From positions 4,415,501 to 4,479,500 of the forward strand of contig NZ_JAUSYN010000002.1 of the NCBI RefSeq assembly GCF_030816915.1: DNA of 64,000 nt, given 5' to 3'. The stretch comes from Streptomyces sp. B3I8. GTDB lineage: Bacteria; Actinomycetota; Actinomycetes; Streptomycetales; Streptomycetaceae. The position numbers and the translations under genes were made by a program. Under the pieces are notes generated by a model. That model saw nothing but the letters and a program-made list of their open reading frames with translations, was not told the DNA's origin and made no database searches. Each line of letters begins with the position of its first letter. The stretch's first letter is position 1. This document shows positions 16,389 to 28,100 of this stretch, one piece after another.

Positions 16389-17618
16389 ATGAGGTACAGC
16401 ACGGCCCGAGCCCTGACCACGGTGACGCTGGACGACGTACGCGGCGCGCAGAAGATGCTCTCCGGCATCGCGCGCGTGACCGCCCTGGAGGGGAGCCGGT
16501 ACCTGTCCCGGCTGGTTGGCGCGCCGGTGCGGCTGAAGTGCGAGAACCTCCAGCGCACCGGCTCGTTCAAGCTGCGCGGCGCCTACGTGCGCATCGCGGG
16601 GCTGCTGCCCGAGGAGCGCGCCGCCGGGGTCGTCGCGGCGAGCGCGGGGAACCACGCGCAGGGGGTGGCGCTGGCCTCCTCGCTGCTCGGTGTGCGCTCG
16701 ACGGTGTTCATGCCGAAGGGCGCACCGCTGCCGAAGATCAGCGCGACCCGGGAGTACGGCGCCGAGGTGCGCCTGGAGGGCCAGGTGGTCGACGAGACGC
16801 TGGCCGCCGCCCAGGAGTACGCCGAACGGACCGGCGCGGTGCTCATCCACCCGTTCGACCACCCTGACGTCTGCGCAGGTCAGGGCACGCTCGGTCTGGA
16901 GATCCTGGATCAGTGCCCGGAGGTGCGGACGATCGTCGTCGGGATCGGCGGGGGCGGTCTCGCGGCCGGGATCGCGGTCGCGGTGAAGGCGCTGCGGCCG
17001 GACGTGCGGGTGGTGGGCGTGCAGGCGGAGGGAGCCGCCGCGTACCCGGTGTCGCTGGCGGCGGGACACCCCGTGTCGGTGGACAACCCGGTCACGATGG
17101 CCGACGGGATCAAGGTGGGCCGGCCCGGCGAGGTGCCGTTCCGGATCATCGAGGACCTGGTCGACGAGGTCCGTACGGTCACCGAGGACGACCTGGCCAA
17201 GGCGCTGCTGCTGTGCCTGGAACGGGCGAAGCTGGTCGTGGAGCCGGCCGGGGCCAGCCCGGTCGCGGCTCTGCTCGCGGACCCGGGCTCCTTCGAGGGG
17301 CCGGTGGTGGCCGTGCTGTCCGGCGGGAACGTCGATCCGCTGCTGATGCAGCGGGTGCTGCGGCACGGCATGGTGGCGGGCGGCCGCTATCTGCAGGTGC
17401 GGGTGCGGCTGACCGACCGGCCCGGCGCCCTGGCCACGCTTTTGGGGGTGTTGTCGGTGGCGGATGCCAATGTGCTCGACGTGAGCCACGTACGGACCGA
17501 TCCCCGGCTCGGGCTCACGGAGGCGGAGGTGGAACTGCATCTGGAGACCAAGGGACCGGAGCACTGTGCCGAGGTCGAGTCGGCGCTGCGCGAGGCGGGG
17601 TACACGGTCGTCGGCTGA
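16389..17618 (+). CDS. ilvA: Threonine ammonia-lyase with ACT domain
   Basis: 409 residues. The PLP lysine is K61 in T-G-S-F-K-L-R-G-A. The glycine-rich phosphate loop G-G-G-G-L-A-A-G and S-A-G-N-H-A-Q-G-V-A are present. After the catalytic domain (about 1-320), one ACT regulatory domain begins at V-R-V-R-L-T-D-R-P-G-A-L (about 335-409). This length and single ACT domain fit the TdcB/ilvA1-type enzyme that converts threonine to 2-oxobutanoate and ammonia, rather than the longer double-ACT biosynthetic IlvA. It may serve isoleucine synthesis or threonine catabolism. ATG 16389 follows TGGGGGC. Confidence 0.92.
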   Translation: MRYSTARALTTVTLDDVRGAQKMLSGIARVTALEGSRYLSRLVGAPVRLKCENLQRTGSFKLRGAYVRIAGLLPEERAAGVVAASAGNHAQGVALASSLLGVRSTVFMPKGAPLPKISATREYGAEVRLEGQVVDETLAAAQEYAERTGAVLIHPFDHPDVCAGQGTLGLEILDQCPEVRTIVVGIGGGGLAAGIAVAVKALRPDVRVVGVQAEGAAAYPVSLAAGHPVSVDNPVTMADGIKVGRPGEVPFRIIEDLVDEVRTVTEDDLAKALLLCLERAKLVVEPAGASPVAALLADPGSFEGPVVAVLSGGNVDPLLMQRVLRHGMVAGGRYLQVRVRLTDRPGALATLLGVLSVADANVLDVSHVRTDPRLGLTEAEVELHLETKGPEHCAEVESALREAGYTVVG

Positions 17619-17687
17619 GCGTCCGCGCAGGTCGGGGGCGGGGCATGTCCGTTCCGCCGGACACGGAAACGGAAGGGCTGATACCCG

Positions 17688-17716
17688 TTGTGAGACGCGA
17701 TACATCGCGTTACTGT
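17688..17716 (+). promoter_or_regulatory. Promoter with palindromic operator upstream of DrrAB-type exporter
   Basis: TTGTGA (17688-17693), a 17-bp spacer and TACTGT (17711-17716). The spacer holds the palindrome ACGCGAT-AC-ATCGCGT (17695-17710; perfect 7-bp arms). The layout is that of a TetR- or PadR-type repressor site blocking the promoter. The start codon of the ATPase gene lies about 150 bp downstream. Confidence 0.6.
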
Positions 17717-17864
17717 GTGTGTTGTGGGAGTGACGCCGCCCGCCGGCGCTCGCCCTCGCGCCCGCACGAAAAGCAGTACCGCTCGCGTTCGACGTCAGGC
17801 AAAGTGAACGTAAAGCGGTAGCCGGCAAGGCCGACGACAATCCCCGACGACGTGGAGAACTCAT

Positions 17865-18917
17865 ATGCCAGGCGCCATCTATGCCGAAGGGCTGGTCAAG
17901 ACCTTCGGTGACGTAAGGGCTCTGGACGGCGTCGACCTCGATGTCCCCGAAGGCACGGTGCTCGGCCTGCTCGGACCGAACGGCGCGGGCAAGACCACCG
18001 CGGTCCGCTGCCTGACGACACTGCTGCGCCCCGACAGCGGCAGGGCGGTCGTCGCGGGCATCGACGTGGTCAAGAACCCCGACGCGGTCCGCCGTTCGGT
18101 CGGCCTGTCCGGACAGTTCGCCGCGGTCGACGAGTACCTGACCGGCCGGGAGAACCTCCAGATGGTCGGCCGGCTCTACCAGATGAAGGCCAAGGCGGCC
18201 AAGGTCCGGGCGGGGGAGCTGCTGGAGCAGTTCCACCTCGCCGAGGCCGGTGACCGCCCCGCCAAGACGTACTCGGGCGGCATGCGCCGTCGGCTCGACC
18301 TGGCCGCCGCGCTGGTCGTCTCCCCGCCCGTGATGTTCATGGACGAGCCCACCACCGGACTCGACCCGCGCAACCGCCAGCAGTTGTGGGAGGTCATCAA
18401 ACAGCTCGTCTCCGGCGGCACGACGCTGCTGCTGACCACCCAGTACCTGGAGGAGGCCGACCACCTCGCCCACGACATCGCGGTCGTCGACCACGGCAGG
18501 GTCATCGCCCGCGGCACCTCCGACCAGCTCAAGGCCCGCACCGGCGGCGAGCGCGTCGAGGTCGTCGTGCACGAACGCGACCACCTGACCACCGCCTCCC
18601 GGGTGCTGCACGGCTTCGGCAAGGGCGAGGTCACCACCGACGACCACATCCGCAGGCTCACCGTCCCGGTCACCGGCGGCGCCAAGCTGCTCGCCGAGGT
18701 CATCCGCGAGCTGGACGCCCGCGGCATCGAGATCGACGACATCGGACTGCGCCGGCCCACCCTGGACGACGTCTTCCTCTCCCTGACCGGCCACGTGGCC
18801 GAGGAGGACACGGACGAGGCCGCCGACGGTTCCGGCGACCAGGACGGCGCCGACGGCACGCGCTCCGGCAGTTCCGGCAGTTCCCGCAGTTCCCGCAGGA
18901 AGGAAGCCACCAAGTGA
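17865..18917 (+). CDS. DrrA-type ABC transporter ATP-binding protein
   Basis: 350 residues. Walker A is G37-P-N-G-A-G-K-T-T45, the signature Y-S-G-G-M-R-R-R-L-D-L-A-A-A-L, Walker B M-F-M-D-E-P-T-T-G-L-D-P, and the H-loop region L-L-T-T-Q-Y-L-E-E-A-D. The C-terminal domain (about 225-305, with R-R-P-T-L-D-D-V-F-L-S-L-T-G) is the DrrA/DUF4162 extension of drug-resistance exporters. A variable Asp/Gly/Ser/Arg tail follows. It pairs with the permease that overlaps its stop codon. It would energise export of a drug-like or lipid substrate. Confidence 0.93.
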   Translation: MPGAIYAEGLVKTFGDVRALDGVDLDVPEGTVLGLLGPNGAGKTTAVRCLTTLLRPDSGRAVVAGIDVVKNPDAVRRSVGLSGQFAAVDEYLTGRENLQMVGRLYQMKAKAAKVRAGELLEQFHLAEAGDRPAKTYSGGMRRRLDLAAALVVSPPVMFMDEPTTGLDPRNRQQLWEVIKQLVSGGTTLLLTTQYLEEADHLAHDIAVVDHGRVIARGTSDQLKARTGGERVEVVVHERDHLTTASRVLHGFGKGEVTTDDHIRRLTVPVTGGAKLLAEVIRELDARGIEIDDIGLRRPTLDDVFLSLTGHVAEEDTDEAADGSGDQDGADGTRSGSSGSSRSSRRKEATK

Positions 18918-19774
18918 GCGCCGTCACCGACACCGCGGGGACCCAGGTCACGCTCCGTCCCGGCAGCGCGATCGGCCAGTCCGTCCGGGACTCGCTGGTC
19001 GTCGCGAAGAGAAATCTGATCCGCATGGCCCGGATCCCCGAGATGCTCATCTTCGGGCTCATCCAGCCCATCATGTTCGTGGTGCTGTTCACCTACGTGT
19101 TCGGCGGCTCGATCCAGGTCGGCTCGTCCACGTCCACCCAGGCCTACCGCGAGTTCCTGATGGCGGGGATCTTCGCCCAGACGGTGACGTTCGCGACCGC
19201 GGGCGCCGGCGCGGGCATCGCCGACGACATGCACAAGGGCCTCATCGACCGCTTCCGCTCACTGCCCATGGCGCGCGGCGCGGTGCTGACCGGCCGTACG
19301 CTCGCCGACCTGGTGCAGTCGGCCCTCACCCTGATAGTCCTCGCGGTCGTCGCCGTCCTCGTCGGCTGGCGCACGCACGAGAACCTCGGCAAGGTGCTCG
19401 CCGCGTTCGGTCTGCTGCTCCTGCTCGGCTACGCGTTCTCCTGGATCGGCGCGCTCATCGGCCTGTCCGTGCGCACCCCGGAGGCGGCGACGTCGGGCGG
19501 TCTGATCTGGCTGTTCCCGCTGACGTTCATCTCCAACGCCTTCGTCGACGCCAACCAGATGCCGACGTTCCTGCGGCACGTCGCCGAGTGGAACCCGTTC
19601 AGCGCCAATGTGCAGGCCTGCCGCGAGCTGTTCGGCAACCTGCCGCCGGGCTTCCAGGCGTCCGACGCCTGGCCGATGCAGCACCCCGTGTGGGCCTCGC
19701 TGATGTGGTCCGTCCTCATCATCGTCGCCTTCCGCACCCTCGCCGTCCGCAAGTACCGCTCGGCGACGGCGTAG
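18914..19774 (+). CDS. DrrB-type ABC-2 transporter permease
   Basis: 286 residues from GTG 18914, overlapping the ATPase stop (GTGA), which indicates coupling. It shows the ABC-2 layout: a cytoplasmic N-terminus, R-N-L-I-R-M-A-R-I-P-E-M before the first helix, and six transmembrane helices. The conserved D-x-x-x-G-x-x-D-R-F-R-S-L-P-M loop and the A-E-W-N-P-F-S motif of DrrB-like permeases are present. With the ATPase it forms a dimeric exporter. Strong terminator after the gene. Confidence 0.92.
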   Translation: MSAVTDTAGTQVTLRPGSAIGQSVRDSLVVAKRNLIRMARIPEMLIFGLIQPIMFVVLFTYVFGGSIQVGSSTSTQAYREFLMAGIFAQTVTFATAGAGAGIADDMHKGLIDRFRSLPMARGAVLTGRTLADLVQSALTLIVLAVVAVLVGWRTHENLGKVLAAFGLLLLLGYAFSWIGALIGLSVRTPEAATSGGLIWLFPLTFISNAFVDANQMPTFLRHVAEWNPFSANVQACRELFGNLPPGFQASDAWPMQHPVWASLMWSVLIIVAFRTLAVRKYRSATA

Positions 19775-19800
19775 GACGGGCGGCGGCACAGGGCGGACAG

Positions 19801-19840
19801 GGAACCGCCCCCGGCGCCGTGGGGCGTCGGGGGCGGTTCC
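19801..19840 (+). terminator. Terminator between the exporter operon and convergent greA
   Basis: A perfect 13-bp stem, 19801-19813 with 19828-19840, and a 14-nt loop. Confidence 0.85.
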
Positions 19841-19905
19841 GGGAAGGCGGTGCGGGCTCGGTCCGGCGGGGCCCGGCCCCGGCAGGGTCGAACCCCGGGT
19901 GGGGC

Positions 19906-20406
19906 TCAGCCCTGGTACGGCTCGGCCTTGAGGATCTTCACGGAGGCCTTCTTGCCGTTCGGAAGTTCGTACTGCGCTTCCTCGCCGACCTTGTTGCCGA
20001 TCACGGCGGAGCCCAGCGGGGACTGGGGGGAGTAGGTCTCGATGTCCGCGCTGGCGTACTCGCGGGAGGCGAGCAGGAAGGACAGGGTGTCGTCCTCGTC
20101 GCCGTCGAAGGCGATGGTCACGACCATGCCGGGCCCGACGGCGCCGTCCGCGGAGGTCTGGGCCTCGCCGACCTGCGCGTGCTCCAGGAGCTGCGTGAGC
20201 TGGCGCACACGGAGCTCCTGCTTGCCCTGCTCCTCCTTGGCCGCGTGGTACCCGCCGTTCTCCCGCAGGTCCCCCTCCTCGCGCGCGGCCGCGATCTTCG
20301 CGGCGATCTCGGTGCGCGCAGGACCAGTAAGGTACTCAAGCTCGTCCTTGAGCTTGTTGTACGCCTCCTGGGTCAGCCAGGTGACGTTCTCGCTGGTCTC
20401 GGTCAC
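19906..20406 (-). CDS. greA: Transcription elongation factor GreA
   Basis: 166 residues from GTG 20406, with AGGAG upstream. The N-terminal coiled-coil holds L-T-Q-E-A-Y-N-K-L-K-D-E-L-E-Y-L and the acidic tip A-A-R-E-E-G-D-L-R-E-N-G-G-Y-H-A-A-K-E-E-Q, which enters the RNA polymerase secondary channel. The C-terminal FKBP-like domain has S-P-L-G-x-A-V-I-G. It rescues backtracked polymerase by stimulating transcript cleavage. A CCAGAAG/CTTCTGG hairpin (20450-20472) lies in the leader, and a likely -10 (TAGGCT on the minus strand) lies further upstream near 20487-20492. Confidence 0.97.
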   Translation of the reverse strand: MTETSENVTWLTQEAYNKLKDELEYLTGPARTEIAAKIAAAREEGDLRENGGYHAAKEEQGKQELRVRQLTQLLEHAQVGEAQTSADGAVGPGMVVTIAFDGDEDDTLSFLLASREYASADIETYSPQSPLGSAVIGNKVGEEAQYELPNGKKASVKILKAEPYQG

Positions 20407-20644
20407 GGGTGCTCCTCGTCGGTACTGGGAATACAAAGCATCGCCCTTCCCAGAAGAATGTTCCCCTTCTGGTGGGCGAAACCACGAGCCTAACAATTCC
20501 CCGGCCGAAGGGGGAGGACATAAGACGCGAGAATGTCGTCCGGCCAGGTCAGTGCGGGCGACGGGGGAGTCCTCCGGCCGTTTCCGGACCGCCTGTGCGG
20601 GCCCGGGACCGGGACCGCCCGGGACGGGCCGTCCGGGAGGGGCG

Positions 20645-21046
20645 TCAGCCGGCGTGGCAGCCGAGGAGTTCCGCGGTGGACCCCTTGGCCGTGGTCCGGA
20701 GCGTGACGACGCGGTCGATGCGGGTCTGCCGGCCGTCGAAGCGGAAGTCGGCGCGGCCGACCTCCGTGCCGTTCGCGGACTGGGAGCGCAGCGTGCAGTA
20801 ACCGCTCGCGTCCGCGTCCTTGCGCACCTCCAGATGCGCCTGCACCCTCTCGTCCGAGACGGCCTGGAAGGTGATCACCTGGCCGCTGATCTCGCTCTGC
20901 CCGACGTAGTGGTAACCGAGCCAGCCGACCAGGACGAGCAGGGCCGCACCCAGCGCGATGCCGACGATCCTGAGCGTGTGATCGGCGCGTTCGTCCGCGG
21001 CGCGGCCGTAACGGCCCTCGGGGAGCCGCGTGCTCGCCGTACTCAT
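20645..21046 (-). CDS. DUF4307 membrane protein
   Basis: 133 residues from ATG 21046. A basic/acidic N-terminal stretch (G-R-Y-G-R-A-A-D-E-R) is followed by one transmembrane helix (about 25-45) and an extracytoplasmic domain with V-T-F/V-I-T-F-Q, S-G-Y-C-T-L-R-S and a C-terminal Cys in E-L-L-G-C. This is the DUF4307 family, conserved in actinobacteria next to greA and mca. Function unknown. The two Cys could form a disulfide bond outside the membrane. Confidence 0.82.
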   Translation of the reverse strand: MSTASTRLPEGRYGRAADERADHTLRIVGIALGAALLVLVGWLGYHYVGQSEISGQVITFQAVSDERVQAHLEVRKDADASGYCTLRSQSANGTEVGRADFRFDGRQTRIDRVVTLRTTAKGSTAELLGCHAG

Positions 21047-21245
21047 GATCGTCCTTTCGGCCGTACCGGGGGCCAGGGCCGCGGAACACCGTTCCCCGCC
21101 GGACCCGGAATTATTCGCCCCCCGATTCGGTCACTATAGAAGCCTTCGCCCGCAAGCCTGCCGCCGCCCCGGGGGGACGGCTCCCGGGGGCGAGAGAACG
21201 GACTGCGCTCGCGCACACCGGGCGCCGACTTACGAGGATTGAGCC

Positions 21246-22118
21246 TTGACTGACCAGCTGCGACTGATGGCCGTGCACGCCCACCCCGACGACGAGTCGA
21301 GCAAGGGTGCGGCCACCATGGCGAAGTATGTGTCCGAGGGGGTGGACGTGCTGGTCGTGACCTGCACGGGCGGCGAGCGCGGCTCCATCCTCAACCCCAA
21401 GCTCCAGGGGGACGCGTACATCGAGGAACACATCCACGAGGTGCGCAAGAAGGAGATGGACGAGGCCCGCGAGATCCTCGGCGTCAAGCAGGAGTGGCTC
21501 GGCTTCGTCGACTCCGGCCTGCCCGGGGGCGACCCGCTTCCGCCGCTCCCCGAGGGCTGCTTCGCCCTGGAGGACGTCGACAAGGCGGCCGGCGAGCTGG
21601 TGCGGCAGATCAGGTCGTTCCGCCCCCAGGTGATCACCACCTACGACGAGAACGGCGGCTACCCGCACCCCGACCACATCATGACCCACAAGATCACGAT
21701 GGTGGCCTTCGAGGGCGCGGCGGACACCGAGAAGTACCCGGAGGCCGAGTACGGCCCGGCGTACCAGCCGCAGAAGCTGTACTACAACCAGGGCTTCAAC
21801 CGGCAGCGCACCGAGGCGCTGCACCAGGCGCTGCTCGACCGGGGCATGGAGTCGCCCTACGGGGACTGGCTGAAGCGGTGGGCGGAGAACGCGCGCCCGG
21901 AGCGGACGCTGACCACGCACGTGCCGTGCGCGGAGTTCTTCGAGATCCGGGACAAGGCGCTGATCGCCCACGCCACGCAGATCGACCCGGACGGGGGCTG
22001 GTTCCGGGTGCCGCTGGACCTCCAGAAGGAGGTCTGGCCGACGGAGGAGTACGAGCTGGCGAAGTCGCTCGTGGACACGTCGCTGCCGGAGGACGACCTG
22101 TTCGCGGGCGTGCGGTAG
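21246..22118 (+). CDS. mca: Mycothiol S-conjugate amidase
   Basis: 290 residues from a TTG start at 21246, with GAGGA about 8 bp upstream; no ATG or GTG gives a complete N-terminus. The LmbE/PIG-L fold is shown by A-V-H-A-H-P-D-D-E-S (zinc ligands His13, Asp16) and Y-P-H-P-D-H with the third ligand. Mca cleaves mycothiol S-conjugates to a mercapturate and GlcN-inositol, detoxifying electrophiles in the cytosol. The deacetylase MshB is close in sequence, but the length of about 290 and K-x-Q-G-D-A-Y motif favour Mca. A TATAGA at 21135-21140 may be part of its promoter. Confidence 0.93.
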   Translation: MTDQLRLMAVHAHPDDESSKGAATMAKYVSEGVDVLVVTCTGGERGSILNPKLQGDAYIEEHIHEVRKKEMDEAREILGVKQEWLGFVDSGLPGGDPLPPLPEGCFALEDVDKAAGELVRQIRSFRPQVITTYDENGGYPHPDHIMTHKITMVAFEGAADTEKYPEAEYGPAYQPQKLYYNQGFNRQRTEALHQALLDRGMESPYGDWLKRWAENARPERTLTTHVPCAEFFEIRDKALIAHATQIDPDGGWFRVPLDLQKEVWPTEEYELAKSLVDTSLPEDDLFAGVR

Positions 22119-22208
22119 CCGCTGGGGGGGGGCGTGCGGTGGCTCTGGCCGCGGGCGTGCGGTAACCCTGGGGCCGGTGATCGCCGGGCCTGGGGGACAA
22201 TGGGGGGC

Positions 22209-22448
22209 ATGAGCGCAAGCGTGAGCCTGGCCGTGTCGCATCTCGTGCCCCTGGCGGACCTGGACGAGAACAAGGTCACCCCCGGTGTTCTGGGCTTCAT
22301 CGTTTTCGCGGTGATGGCCCTGGCGGTGTGGGGGCTGATGAAGTCCATGAGCAAGCACATGCGGAAGGTGGACTTCGAGGAGTCCGCGCCGTCCGCCCCC
22401 GCGAAGGGGAAGTCCTCGGGGGACGGGGTGTCGCCGGCGAAGGGGTGA
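22209..22448 (+). CDS. Small membrane protein
   Basis: 79 residues from ATG 22209 after a G-rich ribosome site. One transmembrane helix (about 25-44, V-L-G-F-I-V-F-A-V-M-A-L-A-V-W) is followed by a basic M-K-S-M-S-K-H-M-R-K segment and an Ala/Ser/Lys tail. Conserved downstream of mca in Streptomyces (recalled). Function unknown. Between mca and this gene a 12-bp CGGGCGTGCGGT is duplicated. Confidence 0.7.
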   Translation: MSASVSLAVSHLVPLADLDENKVTPGVLGFIVFAVMALAVWGLMKSMSKHMRKVDFEESAPSAPAKGKSSGDGVSPAKG

Positions 22449-22454
22449 CGGTCT

Positions 22455-22610
22455 GGGGCCGCGGGCGGTTTTTTCTCGCCCCCGCCGCCTCTTCCCGTCC
22501 CAACCCGGGGGCAAGCCCCCGGACCCCCGCGGGTGCGTTGCCGGCCGCCGGCCGGTGGGGGTACGCCGCGCAGTTCCTGGTGCCCCTTTCAGGGGCGCCT
22601 ACCGGCCGGG
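22455..22610 (-). repeat. Dispersed composite repeat, copy 2 (inverted relative to copy 1)
   Basis: Read on the minus strand it shows the three modules of copy 1 in the same order: AGGGGCACCAGGAACTG near 22577-22595, a GGGGTCCGGGGGC/GCCCCCGGG hairpin at about 22504-22527, and GGCGGGGGCGAGAAAA near 22472-22490. The first module overlaps the 3' end of the STAND ATPase gene. The hairpin may terminate both convergent genes. Confidence 0.6.
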
Positions 22611-25600
22611 ACCGGGACGCCCATGACTTCCCTCGCGTGGCGGTCGGGGACCATGCCCAGGGGCCAGGCCTGCCAGGGCACCTCCAGGCTGACGCCCCGC
22701 TCCAGCAGCAGCCGGTACGCCGACACGTAGTCGTCCAGCTTCGGGTCCCGCAACGGATGGCCGGCGCGGGCGAGCTGGGCCAGTTCCTCCTGGGCCACCG
22801 CCGTCCCCACCTCCACCCCGCCCGGCGCGGCGTACGGCAGCAGCGTGCAGCGCAGGAAGCGGGCCCAGTCCTCGCCCCGCCGGTCCCCGTACGACGTGAA
22901 CAGCCCGAGCGCCTCGTCGCACAGCCGGAGCGCGGCCTGCGTCCGGGCGTTGCCCGCGTCGACCACCGCCAGCTCCAGGCACGTCCACGCCTCGCCGTGC
23001 ACGACCCCGATGCGCTGGAAGTCGGCCCGCGCGTCCACCAGGAGCTGGCGGGCGAAGCCGGAGTTGCGCAGTGAACCGGTCTGCGCGGCCCGCTGGTCGC
23101 GGGTGACCCGCGCCGAGTGGTGCCGCGCGCACGCCAGCCCGTACACGTCCCGCATCCGGGAGAACATCGTGCGCGAGCGCTCCAGCTCCCGCACCGCCCG
23201 GTCCAGGTCGCCGGTCTCCTCCAGCGCCTGCCCCAGGTAGTACACCGTCCACGCCTCGCCGCGCGCGTCCTCGTTCTCCCGGTGCCGCGCGGCCGCCCGG
23301 CCCAACGCCTCCACCGCCTGCGCGGCCTCCCCGCCGACCAGCAGCGTCCGCGCCAGCTGGGTCAGTGCCCAGGCCTCGCCGCGGCCGTCGCGCGTGCGGC
23401 CGTACAGGTCGAGGGCGGCCCGCAGCTCGGCCTCGGCACGGTGCGGGTCGCCCATCCGCAGGGCGAGCTGCCCGAGCTGGTAGTGGGTCCATGCCTCGCC
23501 GTGCACGGAGTCGTTGCGCCGGTGCAGTTCCAGCGCCTCGTCGAGGAGTTCCAGCGCCTCGGCCAGCCGGGAGCGGTCGCGTTCCACCGCCGCCAGCGCG
23601 TGCATCGTCCACGCCCGGTCCGCCGCCAGCTCCGGCGCCGCCTGGAGGTCCATCGCCTCCCGCAGTTTCGCCGCCGCCTGCGCGAGCTGCCCCTGGTGGT
23701 GCAGGGTGATACCGAGCGAGCACAGCGCCCGCGCCGCGCCCGCGTCGTGGTGCGCCTCCAGGTAGAGGTCCACCACGGACGTCAGGGTCGTCCGGGCCCG
23801 GTCCAGTTCACCGAGCTGACGTGCGGCGATGCCCGTGCGCCACTGCACGGACCGCACCAGCAGCCCCTGGTCCACCGACTGCGCCAGTTCGCTGATCTCG
23901 CCCAGCCGGTACAGGTCGCCGCGCAGCAGGCAGTAGTCGCACAGCGCGCCCAGCAGGTTGAGCACCGCCGCCTGGTCGACGCCCTCCGCGTGCCGCAGGG
24001 CCGCGGTGATGAAGCTCGACTCGTCGTCCAGCCAGCGCAGGGCCGCGTCGAGCGAGACGAAGCCGTGCGAGCCGAAACGGTCGGAACGGGTCGACATCTT
24101 GCCGTCGACCATCCGCAGCACCGCGTCGGCGAGCTCCGCGTAGTTCGCGATCAACCGCTCCTGCGCGGCCGTCCGCTCGGCGGGCTCCTCCTCGTCGGCC
24201 AGCCGGGCCGCCGCGAACGTCCGTACGAGGTCGTGCAGCCGGTAGCGGTCGCCGCGGACGTGGTCGATCAGGCCCGCCCGGGCCAGCGCGGTGAGGTGCC
24301 GGGCCGCCTCCGCCTCGTCCGTCGCCAGCAGCGAGGCCGCCGCGGCCGCGCCCAGCGAGGCCCGGCCCGCGAGCGCGAGCCGGCGCAGCAGCCGCCGCGC
24401 CGCCTCCGACTGGTCGGTGTAGCGCAGCCACAGCGCCCGCTCCACCGGCTCCACCGGCCCGTACGCGCCCAGGTCCGCGGCGAGCCGCTGGGGGGTGCGC
24501 GGCCCCAGCGAGGAACCGACCAGGCGCAGTGCCAGCGGCAGCCCGCCGCACAGCTCCCGGACCCGCTCCGCCGACTCCGCGTCGTACGGTCCCGAGGCGT
24601 CCTGCGCGCAGGCCTTCAGCAGCTCCTCCGCACCGGCCGCGTCCAGCGGGCGGACCGGCAGCTCGTGCACCCACGCGGACAGGTCCGGCGGCAGCTCCAG
24701 CGGCTCCCGCGCGGTGACCAGGATCAGGCTCTCGGAGTGCTCCGGCACCAGCGCGCGGACCTGCGCCACGTCGTGCGCGTCGTCGAGGACGATCGTCACC
24801 GGCAGATCCGTCAGATGCCGGTCGTACAGCTCGCCCAGCCGCCTGACCTGCTGGTCCGGCGCCGACCGCTCCCGGAACAGCAACTGCTCGCGGGGCGCGC
24901 CGAGCCGGTTCAGCATGTGCAGCAGCGCCTCCCGGGTGGACAGCGGCGGCTCCTCGGGACTGTCGCCGCGCAGATCGACGACGCACGCGCCGCGGAACTG
25001 GTCGCGCAGGTCGTGCGCGGCGCGCAGCGCCAGCGAGGTGCGGCCCGAGCCGGGGGCGCCGTGCAGCACGACCACGGTCGGTCTGGTCCCGGTGCTCGCG
25101 CGGGCCGCGTGCACCCACTGCGCGATCCGCGACAGTTCCGTGCGCCGGCCCGCGAACCGGTCGACGGGCGCGGGCAGTTGTCCGAACGACTGGGCCAGTA
25201 CGTTGCGACTGCGGGCGGCGGCGCTCTTGTCGCTGCCGCGCAGCCGGGGTGCGGTCCTCTTGGCCGGCCCGGTGGAGGCGGCGAGCACGCGCTGCTGGTC
25301 CAGGAACGGGCGGATGCCGCGCACGTCGAGCGCGGTCAGCCACTGCAGCCGGAGCTGCTCGGGGCCGCCCGGCTGGCCGAGCGCGCCCGCCCGGTGGTGG
25401 GCGGCGGGCACATGCGTGGCGCCCACCTTCACGACGGTGGCGGCGGCCCCGACGACCCCCACGGCGACGCCCGCGCCGAGCGCGGTGCCGGCGCCGGTGC
25501 CGAGGGCGGCGTCGAAGACGACGGCGGTGAGCGCGGCCACGCCCGCGACCGTCAGGGCGGTGCCGGCGCCCGCCTTCGCGTACCGCTGGGCGAACGTCTG

Positions 25601-25798
25601 CCGGTCCTGCTCGGCCTCGTCCAGGGCGCGGGTGTAGGCCGCGTATTCCTCGGCGGCCGTCTGCGCCATCGCGTCCAGGGCGGTCCGGGCACGGGACAGC
25701 AGCACACCGCCGTCCGTGCGCCCGCCGGAGCGGCGCACCTCCTCCTCCACGGCCCGCGCCAACAACCGCTCAGCATCCGCGCGATGCGTGTCCCGCAT
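22589..25798 (-). CDS. STAND (NB-ARC-type) ATPase with TPR sensor repeats
   Basis: 1069 residues from ATG 25798, with GGGGGAG about 7 bp upstream. The N-terminal 75 residues are helical. Two hydrophobic Gly/Ala helices (about 78-128) suggest membrane attachment. An NB-ARC core (about 215-520) has Walker A G-A-P-G-S-G-R253-T-S with Arg in place of Lys, Walker B V-L-D-D-A-H-D, G-L-P-L-A-L and a winged-helix H-D-L-V-R motif. About eight TPR-like repeats follow, several opening with G-E-A-W-T. Such proteins are ligand-sensing switches like AfsR or defence STANDs. No effector domain is recognised at the N-terminus. It is divergent from the DUF255 gene. Confidence 0.8.
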   Translation of the reverse strand: MRDTHRADAERLLARAVEEEVRRSGGRTDGGVLLSRARTALDAMAQTAAEEYAAYTRALDEAEQDRQTFAQRYAKAGAGTALTVAGVAALTAVVFDAALGTGAGTALGAGVAVGVVGAAATVVKVGATHVPAAHHRAGALGQPGGPEQLRLQWLTALDVRGIRPFLDQQRVLAASTGPAKRTAPRLRGSDKSAAARSRNVLAQSFGQLPAPVDRFAGRRTELSRIAQWVHAARASTGTRPTVVVLHGAPGSGRTSLALRAAHDLRDQFRGACVVDLRGDSPEEPPLSTREALLHMLNRLGAPREQLLFRERSAPDQQVRRLGELYDRHLTDLPVTIVLDDAHDVAQVRALVPEHSESLILVTAREPLELPPDLSAWVHELPVRPLDAAGAEELLKACAQDASGPYDAESAERVRELCGGLPLALRLVGSSLGPRTPQRLAADLGAYGPVEPVERALWLRYTDQSEAARRLLRRLALAGRASLGAAAAASLLATDEAEAARHLTALARAGLIDHVRGDRYRLHDLVRTFAAARLADEEEPAERTAAQERLIANYAELADAVLRMVDGKMSTRSDRFGSHGFVSLDAALRWLDDESSFITAALRHAEGVDQAAVLNLLGALCDYCLLRGDLYRLGEISELAQSVDQGLLVRSVQWRTGIAARQLGELDRARTTLTSVVDLYLEAHHDAGAARALCSLGITLHHQGQLAQAAAKLREAMDLQAAPELAADRAWTMHALAAVERDRSRLAEALELLDEALELHRRNDSVHGEAWTHYQLGQLALRMGDPHRAEAELRAALDLYGRTRDGRGEAWALTQLARTLLVGGEAAQAVEALGRAAARHRENEDARGEAWTVYYLGQALEETGDLDRAVRELERSRTMFSRMRDVYGLACARHHSARVTRDQRAAQTGSLRNSGFARQLLVDARADFQRIGVVHGEAWTCLELAVVDAGNARTQAALRLCDEALGLFTSYGDRRGEDWARFLRCTLLPYAAPGGVEVGTAVAQEELAQLARAGHPLRDPKLDDYVSAYRLLLERGVSLEVPWQAWPLGMVPDRHAREVMGVPVPAGRRP

Positions 25799-26022
25799 GC
25801 CACGCTCCCCCTTCGGTGGCAACCGACTCCGTCCCCAGTGTCCTTGGCGGACGGCGGCTGCGACAGGGGGCGATGTCGATCGGACGCGGCGGAGTCGGGC
25901 GTGCCGGGCTCATGGCGCGTGGCGCGGGTGTGGTCGCGGGGTGTCGCGCGTCCGCCCGTCCGCGCGACGCCACCCCTGTGGCGTGGGGCGGACCGGGGGG
26001 CACGTGCGCGAGGATGGGGGGC

Positions 26023-28062
<2,040 letters not shown>

Positions 28063-28100
28063 GGGCGGCTGATCGCGGGAGAGGGGGCGAGGGGCCGGGC

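Noticed and set aside
17645..17821. 58-residue frame with C-V-C-C-G between ilvA and the exporter operon
   Set aside because: It runs across the predicted promoter and operator (17688-17716), has no domain-like sequence and an Arg/Ser-rich end.
22120..22165. Duplicated CGGGCGTGCGGT after mca as a possible regulatory element
   Set aside because: One copy is the end of the mca coding sequence and the other lies 40 bp on; a simple local duplication is sufficient.
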